NCBI GenBank assembly: GCA_050733935.1
Contig: JBOHUC010000008.1
Location: 19,243-83,242, forward strand
Direction of reading: 5' to 3'
Length of the DNA stretch: 64,000 nt
From: JBOHUC01 sp050733935
GTDB taxonomy: Bacteria; Eisenbacteria; RBG-16-71-46; DASYSL01
Part shown: positions 20,601 through 27,820 of the stretch, piece after piece
Position numbering within the stretch: the first letter of the stretch is position 1
Layout of the letters: every line of letters begins with the position of its first letter
Position numbers and translations under genes: made by a program
Notes under the pieces: model-generated
What the model was told of the DNA's origin: nothing
The model's database searches: none
What the model saw: only the letters and a program-made list of their open reading frames with translations

Positions 20601-21525
20601 TGCCGCGATGGCGGTTGCCGGGCTCTCGCCCGACGGCACGTTCATCGACCCGAACGCCGACGAGGTCGTGTTCGTGATTCCGAGTGCGCCATTCGATTCG
20701 GCCGACGACCCGATCGTGGGTCAGAACCTGTTCGGCGGCCGCACGGAACCGGCCCCGGGTGCGAGCGGTTTCGACGCGCTCCGGGTGCAGGCCGATCGCG
20801 CCTGGCTCGGAAACGTGAAGGGCGTTGTCGCTCCTTCGCGCATGGGCACGGTGGACGTGAACAACGACGGGATGAAGGACCTCGCGCTCTTCTATTCCGC
20901 CGACGCCGCGCGCGCGATTCTCGAGGGCGGGATCGTGGAATTCGGTCCGCTCGGTCTCCACTACGTGACGCGGCTCAACGAGAGCTTCCTCGTCCCCGAC
21001 GTGCTCGGACTCGGAGGGCCGATGGCGATCGACCTCGATCTCCTCGCAGCTTCTGCGCGTCCGGTTCCCGACAGCGGGCCGATGGGAGTTTCACTGCCGC
21101 CGACTTCGTCCGCGGTCGTGGCCGCCGAGCGTGAGCGCCGCACGGAAGTGCTCGCGACGCCGGCCGAGACGAGGCCCGCGCAGATCCAGGATCCCGGTGC
21201 GGCGGAGGCTTCGCCGGCCGACCCGTCAATGCAGTCCGCGACCGCGCGCGTCACGGCTTTCAGCGCGCTGCGGCCGAATCCGACCTCGGGCGGCACGACG
21301 ATCTTCTTCGAGCTCGGCCGGACGGCACCGGTGCGAATCGAGGTGTTCGACGTGCGCGGGATGCGCGTGCGGACCGTGACCGAAGGCGTGATGGAGTCCG
21401 GCGCCCACTCGGCCCGCTGGGACGGAAAGGACCAGGCGGGACGGCGCGTGGCAGCCGGTGTCTATGTCGTCCGGTTCGCGGCCGACGGCGTGGTCGCGCA
21501 CGCAAAGGCGATTCTCATGCGTTGA
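17623..21525 (+). CDS. Large secreted HEYGH metalloprotease with PKD/HYR-like modules and FlgD-type tail
   Basis: This 1300-residue exported protein has a signal peptide at about 1-27 and a beta-rich N-terminal half. A zinc-protease site HEYGH follows at 426-430, with WGEGWPTYFG about 40 residues on; E469 there is a likely third ligand. Next come a PKD-like module (PPVADAGPDQPNVEC, SSDPDGDALTYTW) and two HYR-type modules (DTTPPVIVCPADIVVEC, FPKGETTVTFTATDDD). The C-terminus is an FlgD-type Ig-like tail (RPNPTSGGTTIFFELG, GVYVVRFAADG). The ATG is preceded by GGAGG and followed by a strong terminator after the stop. It is probably an extracellular or surface peptidase; the substrate is not evident. 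Confidence 0.88.
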   Translation: MRPFPHVSSVSSLGLALALLLGMPVPTGTAEPPGITTSSVSPGNTSCREFTSESVPIEIELSLPDANVPPGGTTRIKGRVIADDYLADLRLTFVPQSGIELAGPSTQDAGALSRGQGFDFEIPVKFTGSDPTAIMVRAASGSTAVPEPLVRVRMLYVLFHDGFATANMSGHVDLALRAIERDRLAGRLTEEEAEAKRREATRLPGVWDSTPHAPQALTADQERLSAALKPARNELERPVRKSFEPLGGTVTVRGTIQWTDENGATHPAWAMTVEVRDEELIGSVLVADGVTDQSGFYEFVVDNDDGLGAGNRDIFVRIRTANSAIEVAPMGLLSSAYEAESGVTDEAPDGSTITENFTTTNTGTGPAGGILTGGTWIASYTAGLNGGSFLGQCTVEWPGDPGSFFDNGTTINLSPDDDVDWDVLHHEYGHYVMDEFSIEDNPGGGHSSANCATDVRPSKDEGLKLAWGEGWPTYFGLSGQQAMGMATLNVPRVGDTSYSDRATDGTLSPNYSLETPGDLAIGGEGNERAIMRLFWDLFDNVADGRDNMSESDQTLFDRVNGADPDFLSQAWSALRSPLSNQEDLAYGGIAADQFSGPIAQTPAAGAVVSPSNRNFTWTAGVNCGTFAGNSFDLKFYDAATFALLLTVPGIGTTSTTISEAQVGALAGATHNVLWAVEGRNSSSPATGPYLGSNNAVIVNRPPVADAGPDQPNVECTSPTTTSVALNGLGSSDPDGDALTYTWTAPGIVFDNPNSATPIGQFPEGTTVVTLTVSDGIDDDTDTVSITVVDTTPPVIVCPADIVVECTETGGTPATDPQLAPFFAGVSATDVCDTTPTITDNAPPFFPKGETTVTFTATDDDLNASNCQAKVQVVDTTPPTITVTLDRDALWPPNHKLADIHATVVVEDICDPNPTFVLTSITSNEPIDGTGDGDTAPDWTDSDFGTPDVDFMLRSERAGTGSGRRYTIVYTASDADGNTASAEVFVRVAHDQNGAAMAVAGLSPDGTFIDPNADEVVFVIPSAPFDSADDPIVGQNLFGGRTEPAPGASGFDALRVQADRAWLGNVKGVVAPSRMGTVDVNNDGMKDLALFYSADAARAILEGGIVEFGPLGLHYVTRLNESFLVPDVLGLGGPMAIDLDLLAASARPVPDSGPMGVSLPPTSSAVVAAERERRTEVLATPAETRPAQIQDPGAAEASPADPSMQSATARVTAFSALRPNPTSGGTTIFFELGRTAPVRIEVFDVRGMRVRTVTEGVMESGAHSARWDGKDQAGRRVAAGVYVVRFAADGVVAHAKAILMR

Positions 21526-21563
21526 GCTGTTTCGTTCAGATGTTTCGTGGAGAGAGAACCAGG

Positions 21564-21589
21564 GGGCCCGGCTTCGGCCGGGCCCTTTT
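21564..21589 (+). terminator. Intrinsic terminator
   Basis: A perfect 9-bp stem GGGCCCGGC/GCCGGGCCC with a TTCG loop is followed by TTTT, 39 bp after the metalloprotease stop. Confidence 0.88.
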
Positions 21590-21606
21590 CACTGAAGCTC
21601 ACGAGC

Positions 21607-22479
21607 TCAGCGAAGGGGCTTGCGTGCGTAGAGGGACACCGTTCCTGCCAGAAAGTAATAAAGCGAACGGCCGCGCGGCTCGCGGCCGTTCGAGCGCAGC
21701 ATGAATCGGCCGAACGCCTTCACCCCCGTGAGCGATGCCGGATCCGTGAGATCGAGGCGGTCGAAGGGCTCGAGTCCGACGCCGCGAAGCGCGACCTTGA
21801 GCCCCGGATACGAGAACCAGTGGATCGCCGGATAGTCCGTGTAGTTCACGAGGTCGCGCCGGTGCTCCATGATCCAGGCGAGCACGCGCTGCTTCACGGG
21901 CTCGGGAAGCCAGGGATAGAACGGGAAGTTGTTCACCTCGCCCTGGAACGGGTGCCAGCGATTCGATGTGTGAAGGACGAGGACGCCCCCGGGCGCGAGC
22001 ACGCGTGCCGCCTCGGCCACCGAGGCGTGCCAGTCGGGCACGTGCTCGAGAAGCGAGTTGAGCGTCGCGATGTCGAAACGATCCGCCGCGAACGGAAGGC
22101 GCGTGGCATCCGCGACGGCGCACTGGAAGACCGCCGGTTGCGCCAGTCGCGCCGGCTGCGTCGGCTGCGTGTCGCGATCGTTCCCCTCGAGGCCCGGCCT
22201 GCGGCGGGCGATCCCGAGCAGGTCGTAGTCGAAGTCCACGGCCGTGACCCGTGCGCCGTGCTCCACCCAGCGGATCGACCAGCGCCCCGATCCCGCACCA
22301 ATGTCGAGCACGTGCAGCGGACGCGCGGGCGGAACGAGCGTCGCAATCCGCGACCACTCGCGCTCGAATTCGGCAAGGTTTCCCGCGTCGGCGAGGGCCA
22401 CCGGATTGGCGGCCAGGAACTGTGCGCGGCGCTCATCGTGCTCGTCCCCCGCCTGGGGGGCGCTCGGGATCGGGGACAA
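21607..22479 (-). CDS. Class I SAM-dependent methyltransferase
   Basis: The SAM-binding fold is plain: motif I HVLDIGAGSGRWSIRW, the acidic end of strand 2 in VTAVDFDYDLL, motif II in RFDIATLNSLLEHVPDW, and RVLAPGGVLVLHTSNRWHP. The rest (FPFYPWLPEPVKQRVLAWI, TDYPAIHWFSYPGLK) resembles methyltransferases of small molecules such as quinone or glycan precursors, but the substrate is not identifiable. The start is unclear. TTG 22479 has GGAG about 9 nt upstream and gives 290 residues. ATG 22602 would add 41 Arg/Ala-rich residues inside the preceding acetyltransferase gene and has no ribosome-binding site. Confidence 0.8.
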   Translation of the reverse strand: MSPIPSAPQAGDEHDERRAQFLAANPVALADAGNLAEFEREWSRIATLVPPARPLHVLDIGAGSGRWSIRWVEHGARVTAVDFDYDLLGIARRRPGLEGNDRDTQPTQPARLAQPAVFQCAVADATRLPFAADRFDIATLNSLLEHVPDWHASVAEAARVLAPGGVLVLHTSNRWHPFQGEVNNFPFYPWLPEPVKQRVLAWIMEHRRDLVNYTDYPAIHWFSYPGLKVALRGVGLEPFDRLDLTDPASLTGVKAFGRFMLRSNGREPRGRSLYYFLAGTVSLYARKPLR

Positions 22480-22528
22480 TCGGGTCGGCTCCAGGACGGG
22501 AATCTTGCGGGCGATCCGGCGATCGGGA

Positions 22529-23260
22529 CTACTTCGCGCCGGTCCGCGAGCGGGAGCTCCTGCCTCGCGCCTGCGTCTTCCGGCGCGCCGATTGTACGAC
22601 ATTCGAGCGCTTGCGCGACGCCGCTCCCACGCGCCCTCCGACGACCTGCCGCATGATCGCGCGCGTCGGCGAGACGCGCTTCACCTCGGTGAAACCCGCC
22701 TTCCGAAAGGCGGAGACCGTTCCGTGGTAGGCGTACGCATCCGGCCACGGCCCGCTCTTCGGATCGTTCGGATAGCCCTCGAGGACCCGGCCCCCGCGCT
22801 TCTTCACGTAGCCGGCGGCCGCTTCGAGGAGGGCGACGGAAATGCCGCGCCCCCGGAATCCGCGGGCCACGTAGAAGCAGACGATCGACCACACCGGCTC
22901 GTCGTCCACCGGCTTGAGCGTCCGGGCGCGCGCGAGCGTCGAGTATTCCTCGCGCGGCGCGAGTGCGCACCATCCCACAGGCTCGCTCCCGGCGTAGGCG
23001 AGGAGGCCGGGCTCGGAGCCCTCCTTCACGATCCGCCGGAACGCACGCCGGTTGGGCTCGCCGCATCCCGCCGAGTATTCCGCCCGCGTCTGGCGGAAGA
23101 ACATGCACCAGCATCCGCCATAGGCGCCCCGCGGACCGAACAGCTTCTCGAGGTCGGGCCAGCGCTCGGCCGTCAAGGGCACGACGCTGATCTTCGGGCG
23201 GGTCGGATTGGCGGATGCGCGTTTTGTGGACACGGGCTTTGCCGGCGAACGGACGGACAA
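22529..23260 (-). CDS. GNAT-family N-acetyltransferase
   Basis: This 243-residue protein has a central GNAT core: EPVGWCALAPREEYSTLARA, then PVWSIVCFYVARGFRGRGISVALLEAAAGYV, with the acetyl-CoA motif R-G-R-G-I-S. It also has a Cys-containing stretch YGGCWCMFFRQTR seen in GNAT proteins of the same subgroup. The start is TTG at 23260, fixed by AAGGAGG 6 nt upstream; the open frame extends further but only through low-complexity sequence. The last 28 residues are Arg/Ser-rich and poorly conserved in appearance. The downstream methyltransferase may be co-transcribed. Confidence 0.82.
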   Translation of the reverse strand: MSVRSPAKPVSTKRASANPTRPKISVVPLTAERWPDLEKLFGPRGAYGGCWCMFFRQTRAEYSAGCGEPNRRAFRRIVKEGSEPGLLAYAGSEPVGWCALAPREEYSTLARARTLKPVDDEPVWSIVCFYVARGFRGRGISVALLEAAAGYVKKRGGRVLEGYPNDPKSGPWPDAYAYHGTVSAFRKAGFTEVKRVSPTRAIMRQVVGGRVGAASRKRSNVVQSARRKTQARGRSSRSRTGAK

Positions 23261-23606
23261 GACTCCCCTCCTTAAGGCGAACGAAGCGCGGGACGGACCC
23301 GCGAGAAACGGTGCCGAACAGGGAAACTGTACGCGCGCCCGGGGACCGTGCAAGCTCCGCGCCCGCGCGTAAAACTGACACTCCCGACTGGAGCTTTGGA
23401 ACGGATTACGCGATTCCCCACTCGATGGCTTCGGTTCGAAACGCCCTGCGATGTGCGCAACTCGTGCAACGACAGGCGAATCCTGCTCTGTCCGGCATTG
23501 AGACGAAACGGCACGAATCTTGGATTAGAAGGTTCCGTCGGACGCTTTCGGGAGTTCGGCCGCGTCGCTCCGTGCTCCCGGCATTCTGGCCATGGAGGAA
23601 ATGGGT
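23261..23606. other. Intergenic region between divergent genes
   Basis: There are 346 bases between the reverse acetyltransferase and the forward OmpA-like gene. No small gene, tRNA or strong terminator was found. A TTGAGA near 23500 with TGGATT 17 bp on is too weak to call. GGAGG at 23594-23598 is the ribosome-binding site of the next gene. Confidence 0.4.
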
Positions 23607-24224
23607 ATGTCGAACCTTACGAAGGGCATCCCGGCCGCCCTCGCCGGGCTAGCGATCGTCGCGCTCACGGGCTGCGCGACCAAGGGATACGTGAACAAAC
23701 AGATCGCCGCGAACAACGTGACGACCGAAACCCGCATCGCGGGCGTCCAGACGCAGGCCGAGGCCGCTCAGACGCGGGCCGACGAAGCTCTCGCCAAGGC
23801 GACCCTGGCAGAGCGTCTGGCTGCGGGAACGCTCGACTATCGCGAAGTGTCGATCCACGAAGCGCGATTCGATTTCGACCAGTACGAGCTCACGGATGAT
23901 GCTCGTGCCGCGCTGGACGACATGGCGACCCGCCTGTCGAGCTACCCGCGCTACGTGCTCGAGATTCGTGGCTTCGCCGACGCGACCGGACCCGACCGTT
24001 ACAACTACATGCTGGGTCGCGAGCGCGCCGAGTCCGTCGAGAGGTACCTGTCGACGCGCCATATGGTCCCCCCGGGGCGCGTCGCGATCCTTTCGTTCGG
24101 CGAAGAGCAGCCTGTCGCAGACAACGAGTCGAACGACGGCCGCTCGCAAAACCGCCGCGTTCAGGTCCGCCTGCTCGACGCCCAGCTCAAACCGGGCGAG
24201 ACGCCCCTCGCCAGCGCTGAGTGA
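23607..24224 (+). CDS. OmpA/Pal-type peptidoglycan-binding lipoprotein
   Basis: This 205-residue lipoprotein has lipobox LTGC (Cys 23). A helical, coiled-coil-like spacer (about 30-75, with AEAAQTRADEALAKATLAER) precedes an OmpA-like C-terminal domain (about 85-190). The domain has ARFDFDQYELTDDARAALDD, EIRGFADATGPDRYNYMLGRERAESV and NRRVQVRLLD, matching the diaminopimelate-binding fold. It would sit in the outer membrane and hold it to the cell wall. The ATG at 23607 is 8 nt after GGAGG; the earlier ATGs sit on the ribosome-binding site. A strong terminator follows, so it is probably monocistronic. Confidence 0.92.
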   Translation: MSNLTKGIPAALAGLAIVALTGCATKGYVNKQIAANNVTTETRIAGVQTQAEAAQTRADEALAKATLAERLAAGTLDYREVSIHEARFDFDQYELTDDARAALDDMATRLSSYPRYVLEIRGFADATGPDRYNYMLGRERAESVERYLSTRHMVPPGRVAILSFGEEQPVADNESNDGRSQNRRVQVRLLDAQLKPGETPLASAE

Positions 24225-24253
24225 CCGGGCGCCGCTCGGACCGGGAGCGGCGA

Positions 24254-24293
24254 CAGGGGCCTCCGGGATGGATTCCGGAGGCCCTGTTTTTTT
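24254..24293 (+). terminator. Intrinsic terminator
   Basis: GGGCCTCCGG (24257-24266) pairs with CCGGAGGCCC (24275-24284) and is followed by TG and a run of seven T. It ends the OmpA-like gene. Confidence 0.9.
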
Positions 24294-24310
24294 GCGTCTT
24301 CGCAGGTCCC

Positions 24311-24330
24311 AACTTGCCCCGGGGCAAGCT
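24311..24330 (+). repeat. Palindromic element TTGCCCCGGGGCAA, intergenic copy A
   Basis: AACTTGCCCCGGGGCAAGCT is a near-perfect 20-bp palindrome lying 66 bp before the acetyltransferase ATG at 24397. The 14-bp core recurs at 33811 and, with one variant copy, four times inside the HNH nuclease gene (39650-39780). Confidence 0.8.
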
Positions 24331-24396
24331 CGATCCCTCATCGGGTCCACCCCCGGGGCCACATGTCTCAGTCAGGAAACGTCCCCAGTCGGTGCG

Positions 24397-24927
24397 ATGA
24401 TCACCCTCATGCAGAACAGCCTCTCGATTCAAAACCTGTTTCTGCGGGATGTGGTCGAGGACGACCTGCCCTTGTTCTTCGACTACCAGCTCGACCCGGA
24501 CGCCAACTCCATGGCTGCTTTCACGGCCAGGGACCCAACCGACCGCGAAGCCTTTACCGCACACTGGAACAAGATCCTGGCCGAGCCGACATGCATCTTC
24601 CGAACCATCGTCTGGGATGGGCAGGTGGTTGGCAGCGTCTCGAGCTATGAAACGTCTGGCGAACCCGAAGTCACTTACTGGATTGGAAGAGCCCATTGGG
24701 GCAAGGGCATCGCCACGCGGGCGCTCACGGCCTTCCTGGCGCAGGCCAATGGGACGCGCCCCATCTACGCCCGCGTGGCGAAAGACAATCTGGGATCACG
24801 CCGGGTCTTGGAAAAGTGTGGGTTCCAGGTCATTGGCGAGACGAAGGGGTTTGCCAACGCGCGCGGCGCGGAGATCGAGGAATTGCACTTGGAACTGCTC
24901 GCGAGCGAGGAGGATGAAAGGCGCTGA
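24397..24927 (+). CDS. GNAT-family N-acetyltransferase (RimJ/RimL-like)
   Basis: This 176-residue acetyltransferase has FLRDVVEDDLPLFFDYQLDPDAN at the start, VTYWIGRAHWGKGIATRALTAFLAQA carrying the acetyl-CoA loop (G-K-G-I-A-T), and ARVAKDNLGSRRVLEKCGFQVIGE, which is typical of the RimJ/RimL group. The substrate is unknown. Codon choice differs from its neighbours, with more AGC, GGC, CTG and T- or A-ending codons, so acquisition by transfer is possible. The ATG at 24397 is used; ATG 24409 is an alternative. It stands alone, converging on the next gene. Confidence 0.86.
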   Translation: MITLMQNSLSIQNLFLRDVVEDDLPLFFDYQLDPDANSMAAFTARDPTDREAFTAHWNKILAEPTCIFRTIVWDGQVVGSVSSYETSGEPEVTYWIGRAHWGKGIATRALTAFLAQANGTRPIYARVAKDNLGSRRVLEKCGFQVIGETKGFANARGAEIEELHLELLASEEDERR

Positions 24928-24951
24928 TCGCGGCGAGCCCCGGTATGGAAA

Positions 24952-24985
24952 GCGCCCCGGAGGGCGCGAGGCCGCTCCGGGGCGC
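24952..24985. terminator. Bidirectional hairpin between convergent genes
   Basis: A perfect 11-bp stem GCGCCCCGGAG/CTCCGGGGCGC encloses a 12-nt loop between the stops at 24927 (+) and 25020 (-). The T-tract is weak on both sides. Confidence 0.6.
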
Positions 24986-25019
24986 CGGGGGGACAGGGGA
25001 CGTCCCAATTTTCCCGTTC

Positions 25020-25649
25020 CTATCGGTACAGCACCTTCATCTGGCCCCAGGTCCGCGACTCGGCGGGGACCGAGCAATCGCACACCGGAAGCGTGCCGCG
25101 GAGATCGCCGGTGCAGGTACCGCCACCGTGCTTGATCGCGACCGCATCCGGATAGACCGAGAACGGCGACGGCGGGAACAGCGAGTAGAAATACCAGGTC
25201 CCCGATCCGACCGTCATCGGCTCGCACGGACCGAAGGCATCGAACTTCACCGTCGGTGAAGCAAACTCATCCGGAATCGAAGGATCCTGCCGGCAGAGAT
25301 ACTCCCCTTCGTACTGCACGAGGCACAGGCCGCCGCTCGGGCTGAGCCCGTTCGAGGTGCCGGCCGGGGCAGGGAACTTGAACAGACTCCCGTCGCACTT
25401 GCAGACGCACTCCTGCATCTCGATGAAGATGTCGAGATGGCTCAAACCGAGCCGTGTCACGTCCCAGGTGCCGCTGACCGTGTACTTGTAGTAGCCGATG
25501 AAGCCGGGATCGTTCGAGATCGCGGCCGACACGGTCACGTCGATGAGCGCGCAGTCACCGCTCGGCTGTGCGTCGGCCGGCCGAGGCGCGATCGATAGGA
25601 GCGCAATCAGAAAGGTGAATGCGGCGAGCAAAGACACGCGACGTGGCAT
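25020..25649 (-). CDS. Cys-rich secreted protein with TWGxxKxLYR tail
   Basis: This 209-residue exported protein has a signal peptide (about 1-28, ending ADAQ) and many cysteines, including ECVCKCDG. It has no domain I recognise. The body looks beta-rich (YYKYTVSGTWDVTRLGLSHLDIFIEM). It ends TWGQMKVLYR, matching the ends of the proteins at 3832, 56385 and 57704. AGGAG sits 6 nt before the chosen ATG; a longer frame upstream has no signal peptide at its N-terminus. Export is well supported, function unknown. Confidence 0.82.
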   Translation of the reverse strand: MPRRVSLLAAFTFLIALLSIAPRPADAQPSGDCALIDVTVSAAISNDPGFIGYYKYTVSGTWDVTRLGLSHLDIFIEMQECVCKCDGSLFKFPAPAGTSNGLSPSGGLCLVQYEGEYLCRQDPSIPDEFASPTVKFDAFGPCEPMTVGSGTWYFYSLFPPSPFSVYPDAVAIKHGGGTCTGDLRGTLPVCDCSVPAESRTWGQMKVLYR

Positions 25650-25761
25650 CGGTTCTCCTGACTCCCTGGACTCTGTGGTGCTCGAACTGGGGGTGCACAA
25701 TCGCAAGAGGCCCCGGGGCGGGGAACCGTCTGCCAATGGCTTCGAATCGAGATGAAGTCTA

Positions 25762-26904
25762 TCAGCCTACGCGGGAGGCCCGCAAGGCCTTCGAGGCCGG
25801 GCGGTCGAGGCGCGCAAGCCGGGCGCCGCCCAGGAGGCGGGCCCCGCGATAGAAGACCGCGGACTGGCCGGGCGTGATCGCCCGCTGGGGCTCGTCGAAC
25901 TCGAGGCGGCCGCTTCCCCCCTCCCCGACCCAGAGCCGGGCGGGAGCAGGCGCGTGCCGGTAGCGGATCTGCGCGAGGATCGGCTCCCCCTCGGCCGGAA
26001 GGTCGACCGAGAGCCAGTTGAAGTCGCGGAATGCGGCCTCCCGGGCGGAGAGCGAGGAGGCCGGCCCCACCCGGAGCGCGTTTCGATTCGGGTCGAGGCC
26101 GGTCACGTACAGGGGCTCCGCCGAGGCAAGACCGAGTCCCTTCCGCTGGCCGACCGTGTAATGGGCGAGCCCGCGGTGGGCGCCGACGACTTCGCCTTCC
26201 GGGTCGAGAATGGGGCCCGGCGTCTCGACGGCGCCCGCTCCCACTTCGCGTGCGACGAATCCCGCGTAGTCCCGGTCGGGCACGAAGCACAAATCCTGGC
26301 TCTCCACCTTGCGCGCCACACGCGCGAGCCCGAGCCGCTCGCCGTGCGCCCGCACTTCGTCCTTCGTGAGCTCGCCGAGCGGAAAGACCAGGCGCGGCAG
26401 GACCTCGCGCCGAATTCCCCAGAGCGCGTAGGTCTGGTCCTTTTCCGCGTGGTGCGCACGGAGGAGGCCGGGCTCGGTCCCGCCCGCACGGGTCGGGAAC
26501 GATTCGATCCGGACGTAGTGACCGGTTGCGAGGAGGTCCGCGCCGGCCTTCCGCCCGTGATCGAACAGGGATCCGAACTTGAGGTGGGTGTTGCACTCCG
26601 CGCACGGGTACGGAGTCTCCCCGCCCAGATAGTCGCGCACGAACGGGGCCACAACGCGCTCGCGGAAGGCGCTCGTCTCGTCGATCACGTGGTGCGGGAA
26701 GCCCATCGCGAGTGCCACCGAGCGCGCGTCAGCGATCGCATCGAGAGAGCAGCACGAGCGTGGGGTCGCGTCGTCGTCCGTCTCTCCGTAGCACCAGAGC
26801 TTGAGGGTCACGCCGATGACGTCGTCGCCGGCTTCGGCGAGGAGGGCGGCGGCGATCGAGGAATCCACGCCGCCCGACATGGCGACGAGAACGGTGCGGC
26901 TCAC
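25762..26904 (-). CDS. mnmA: tRNA-specific 2-thiouridylase
   Basis: MnmA thiolates U34 of Lys, Glu and Gln tRNAs. The 380-residue enzyme has the PP-loop ATP site SGGVDSS (10-16), the catalytic Cys C104 in CAECNTHLKFG and the second Cys C206 in SQDLCFVPD. Also present are the YALWGI tRNA-contact motif and HYTVGQRKGLG in the central domain. C-terminal blocks RYRHAPAPARL and ITPGQSAVFY complete the family. It overlaps the TPR gene start/stop as ATGA at 26901-26904, so it is probably expressed with that gene and the upstream PLP enzyme. Confidence 0.95.
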   Translation of the reverse strand: MSRTVLVAMSGGVDSSIAAALLAEAGDDVIGVTLKLWCYGETDDDATPRSCCSLDAIADARSVALAMGFPHHVIDETSAFRERVVAPFVRDYLGGETPYPCAECNTHLKFGSLFDHGRKAGADLLATGHYVRIESFPTRAGGTEPGLLRAHHAEKDQTYALWGIRREVLPRLVFPLGELTKDEVRAHGERLGLARVARKVESQDLCFVPDRDYAGFVAREVGAGAVETPGPILDPEGEVVGAHRGLAHYTVGQRKGLGLASAEPLYVTGLDPNRNALRVGPASSLSAREAAFRDFNWLSVDLPAEGEPILAQIRYRHAPAPARLWVGEGGSGRLEFDEPQRAITPGQSAVFYRGARLLGGARLARLDRPASKALRASRVG

Positions 26905-27806
26905 TTCTTCTTACCGTCCGCGCCCTTCGTGGCTTCGCCGTGATCGTGGCCGTCGCCGGGTCCATGACCGTCGGCGGGGGTGCTCGCGGGCTTCATCTCT
27001 CCGCCCTTGATCGGCTCACCGGGTCCGCCCGCGCCGAGAGGAATCGCACTCGCGGCTGCCCCGCCCTTTCCGGCGGCCGCGGCGGCCGTCGCGTCCTGCT
27101 GCGGGCCCAGGTACTCCTTGAGGAGCTTGATGCTCTCGCGCGCGCTCTCCGCTTCGGGAGACCCGGGCGCGTACTCGACGACCTTCTCCCACACGCGGAT
27201 CGCCTCGCGGAACATGCCCGCGTCCGCGAACGCGACGCCCATCGTGAAGTACGAGCAGTGCGAGCGCTCGTTCTGCTTGATCGTCTGGCGCAGGATCGTC
27301 ATCGCCGAATCGCGCTGTCCGGACGCGTAGTACGAAGCGGCGAGACGGCAGAGCGCGATCTCGTCGCCGGGCCGGATCTTGAGCGCCTTCTCGTAATTGA
27401 GGCGGGCGGCGTAACCATGTCCGTTCGCGTCCTCCGCGGCGCCCAGGTTCACCCATGCCTCGAGATAGTCGGGCTTCACCTTCGTCGCCTTCTCGAACAT
27501 GCGCGCGGCCTCAGCCGGGCGATCGCGATCGAGATACGCGAGGCCGAGCTTGTACAGATTGCGCGCGTTCGTCGAATCGCGCTTCACCGCCGCCTCGAGA
27601 ATCGGGAGCGAGTCGACGGCCGCGGCCGCGGGCTTCACGGACTTCGACGGCGTCGGCGTGGTCTGGGCGGGCTTCGTGGCGGCGGTCGCGGGCTTGCTCG
27701 CGGCCTGGGCCACGGCGGGCGCGGGACGAACGACGACAGCACCCACGATCGCAACGGCGAGCGCGCAGGCGAGATTCGAGATGGGACCGGGACGCAATGA
27801 ACGCAT
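26901..27806 (-). CDS. Exported TPR-repeat protein
   Basis: This 301-residue protein has an N-terminal signal peptide or anchor, then an Ala/Pro/Thr-rich spacer (about 35-65). Four or five tetratricopeptide repeats follow (about 70-215; for example NARNLYKLGLAYLDRDRPAEAARMFEKA and YLEAWVNLGAAEDANGHGYAARLNYEKA). The tail is low-complexity, rich in Gly, His, Asp and Lys. TPRs bind other proteins, so it is likely a periplasmic scaffold. AAGGAG precedes the ATG. Its stop overlaps mnmA, and the PLP enzyme gene ends 15 bp upstream, so it lies in a three-gene run. Confidence 0.85.
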   Translation of the reverse strand: MRSLRPGPISNLACALAVAIVGAVVVRPAPAVAQAASKPATAATKPAQTTPTPSKSVKPAAAAVDSLPILEAAVKRDSTNARNLYKLGLAYLDRDRPAEAARMFEKATKVKPDYLEAWVNLGAAEDANGHGYAARLNYEKALKIRPGDEIALCRLAASYYASGQRDSAMTILRQTIKQNERSHCSYFTMGVAFADAGMFREAIRVWEKVVEYAPGSPEAESARESIKLLKEYLGPQQDATAAAAAGKGGAAASAIPLGAGGPGEPIKGGEMKPASTPADGHGPGDGHDHGEATKGADGKKK

Positions 27807-27820
27807 GGAGCGAACTCTCC

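Noticed and set aside
17386..20961. Reverse open frame of about 1190 codons opposite the metalloprotease
   Set aside because: Very Arg/Val/Asp-rich with no domains or ribosome-binding site. It arises because high-GC codons on the forward strand leave few stops on the reverse.
22479..22602. Extended N-terminus of the methyltransferase from ATG 22602
   Set aside because: The 41 added residues are Arg/Ala-rich, lie mostly within the upstream gene and have no ribosome-binding site; TTG 22479 has GGAG upstream.
23400..23460. tRNA-like TTCGAA segment
   Set aside because: A GGTTCGAAACGCC stretch resembles a T-arm, but no acceptor, D or anticodon arms can be paired around it.
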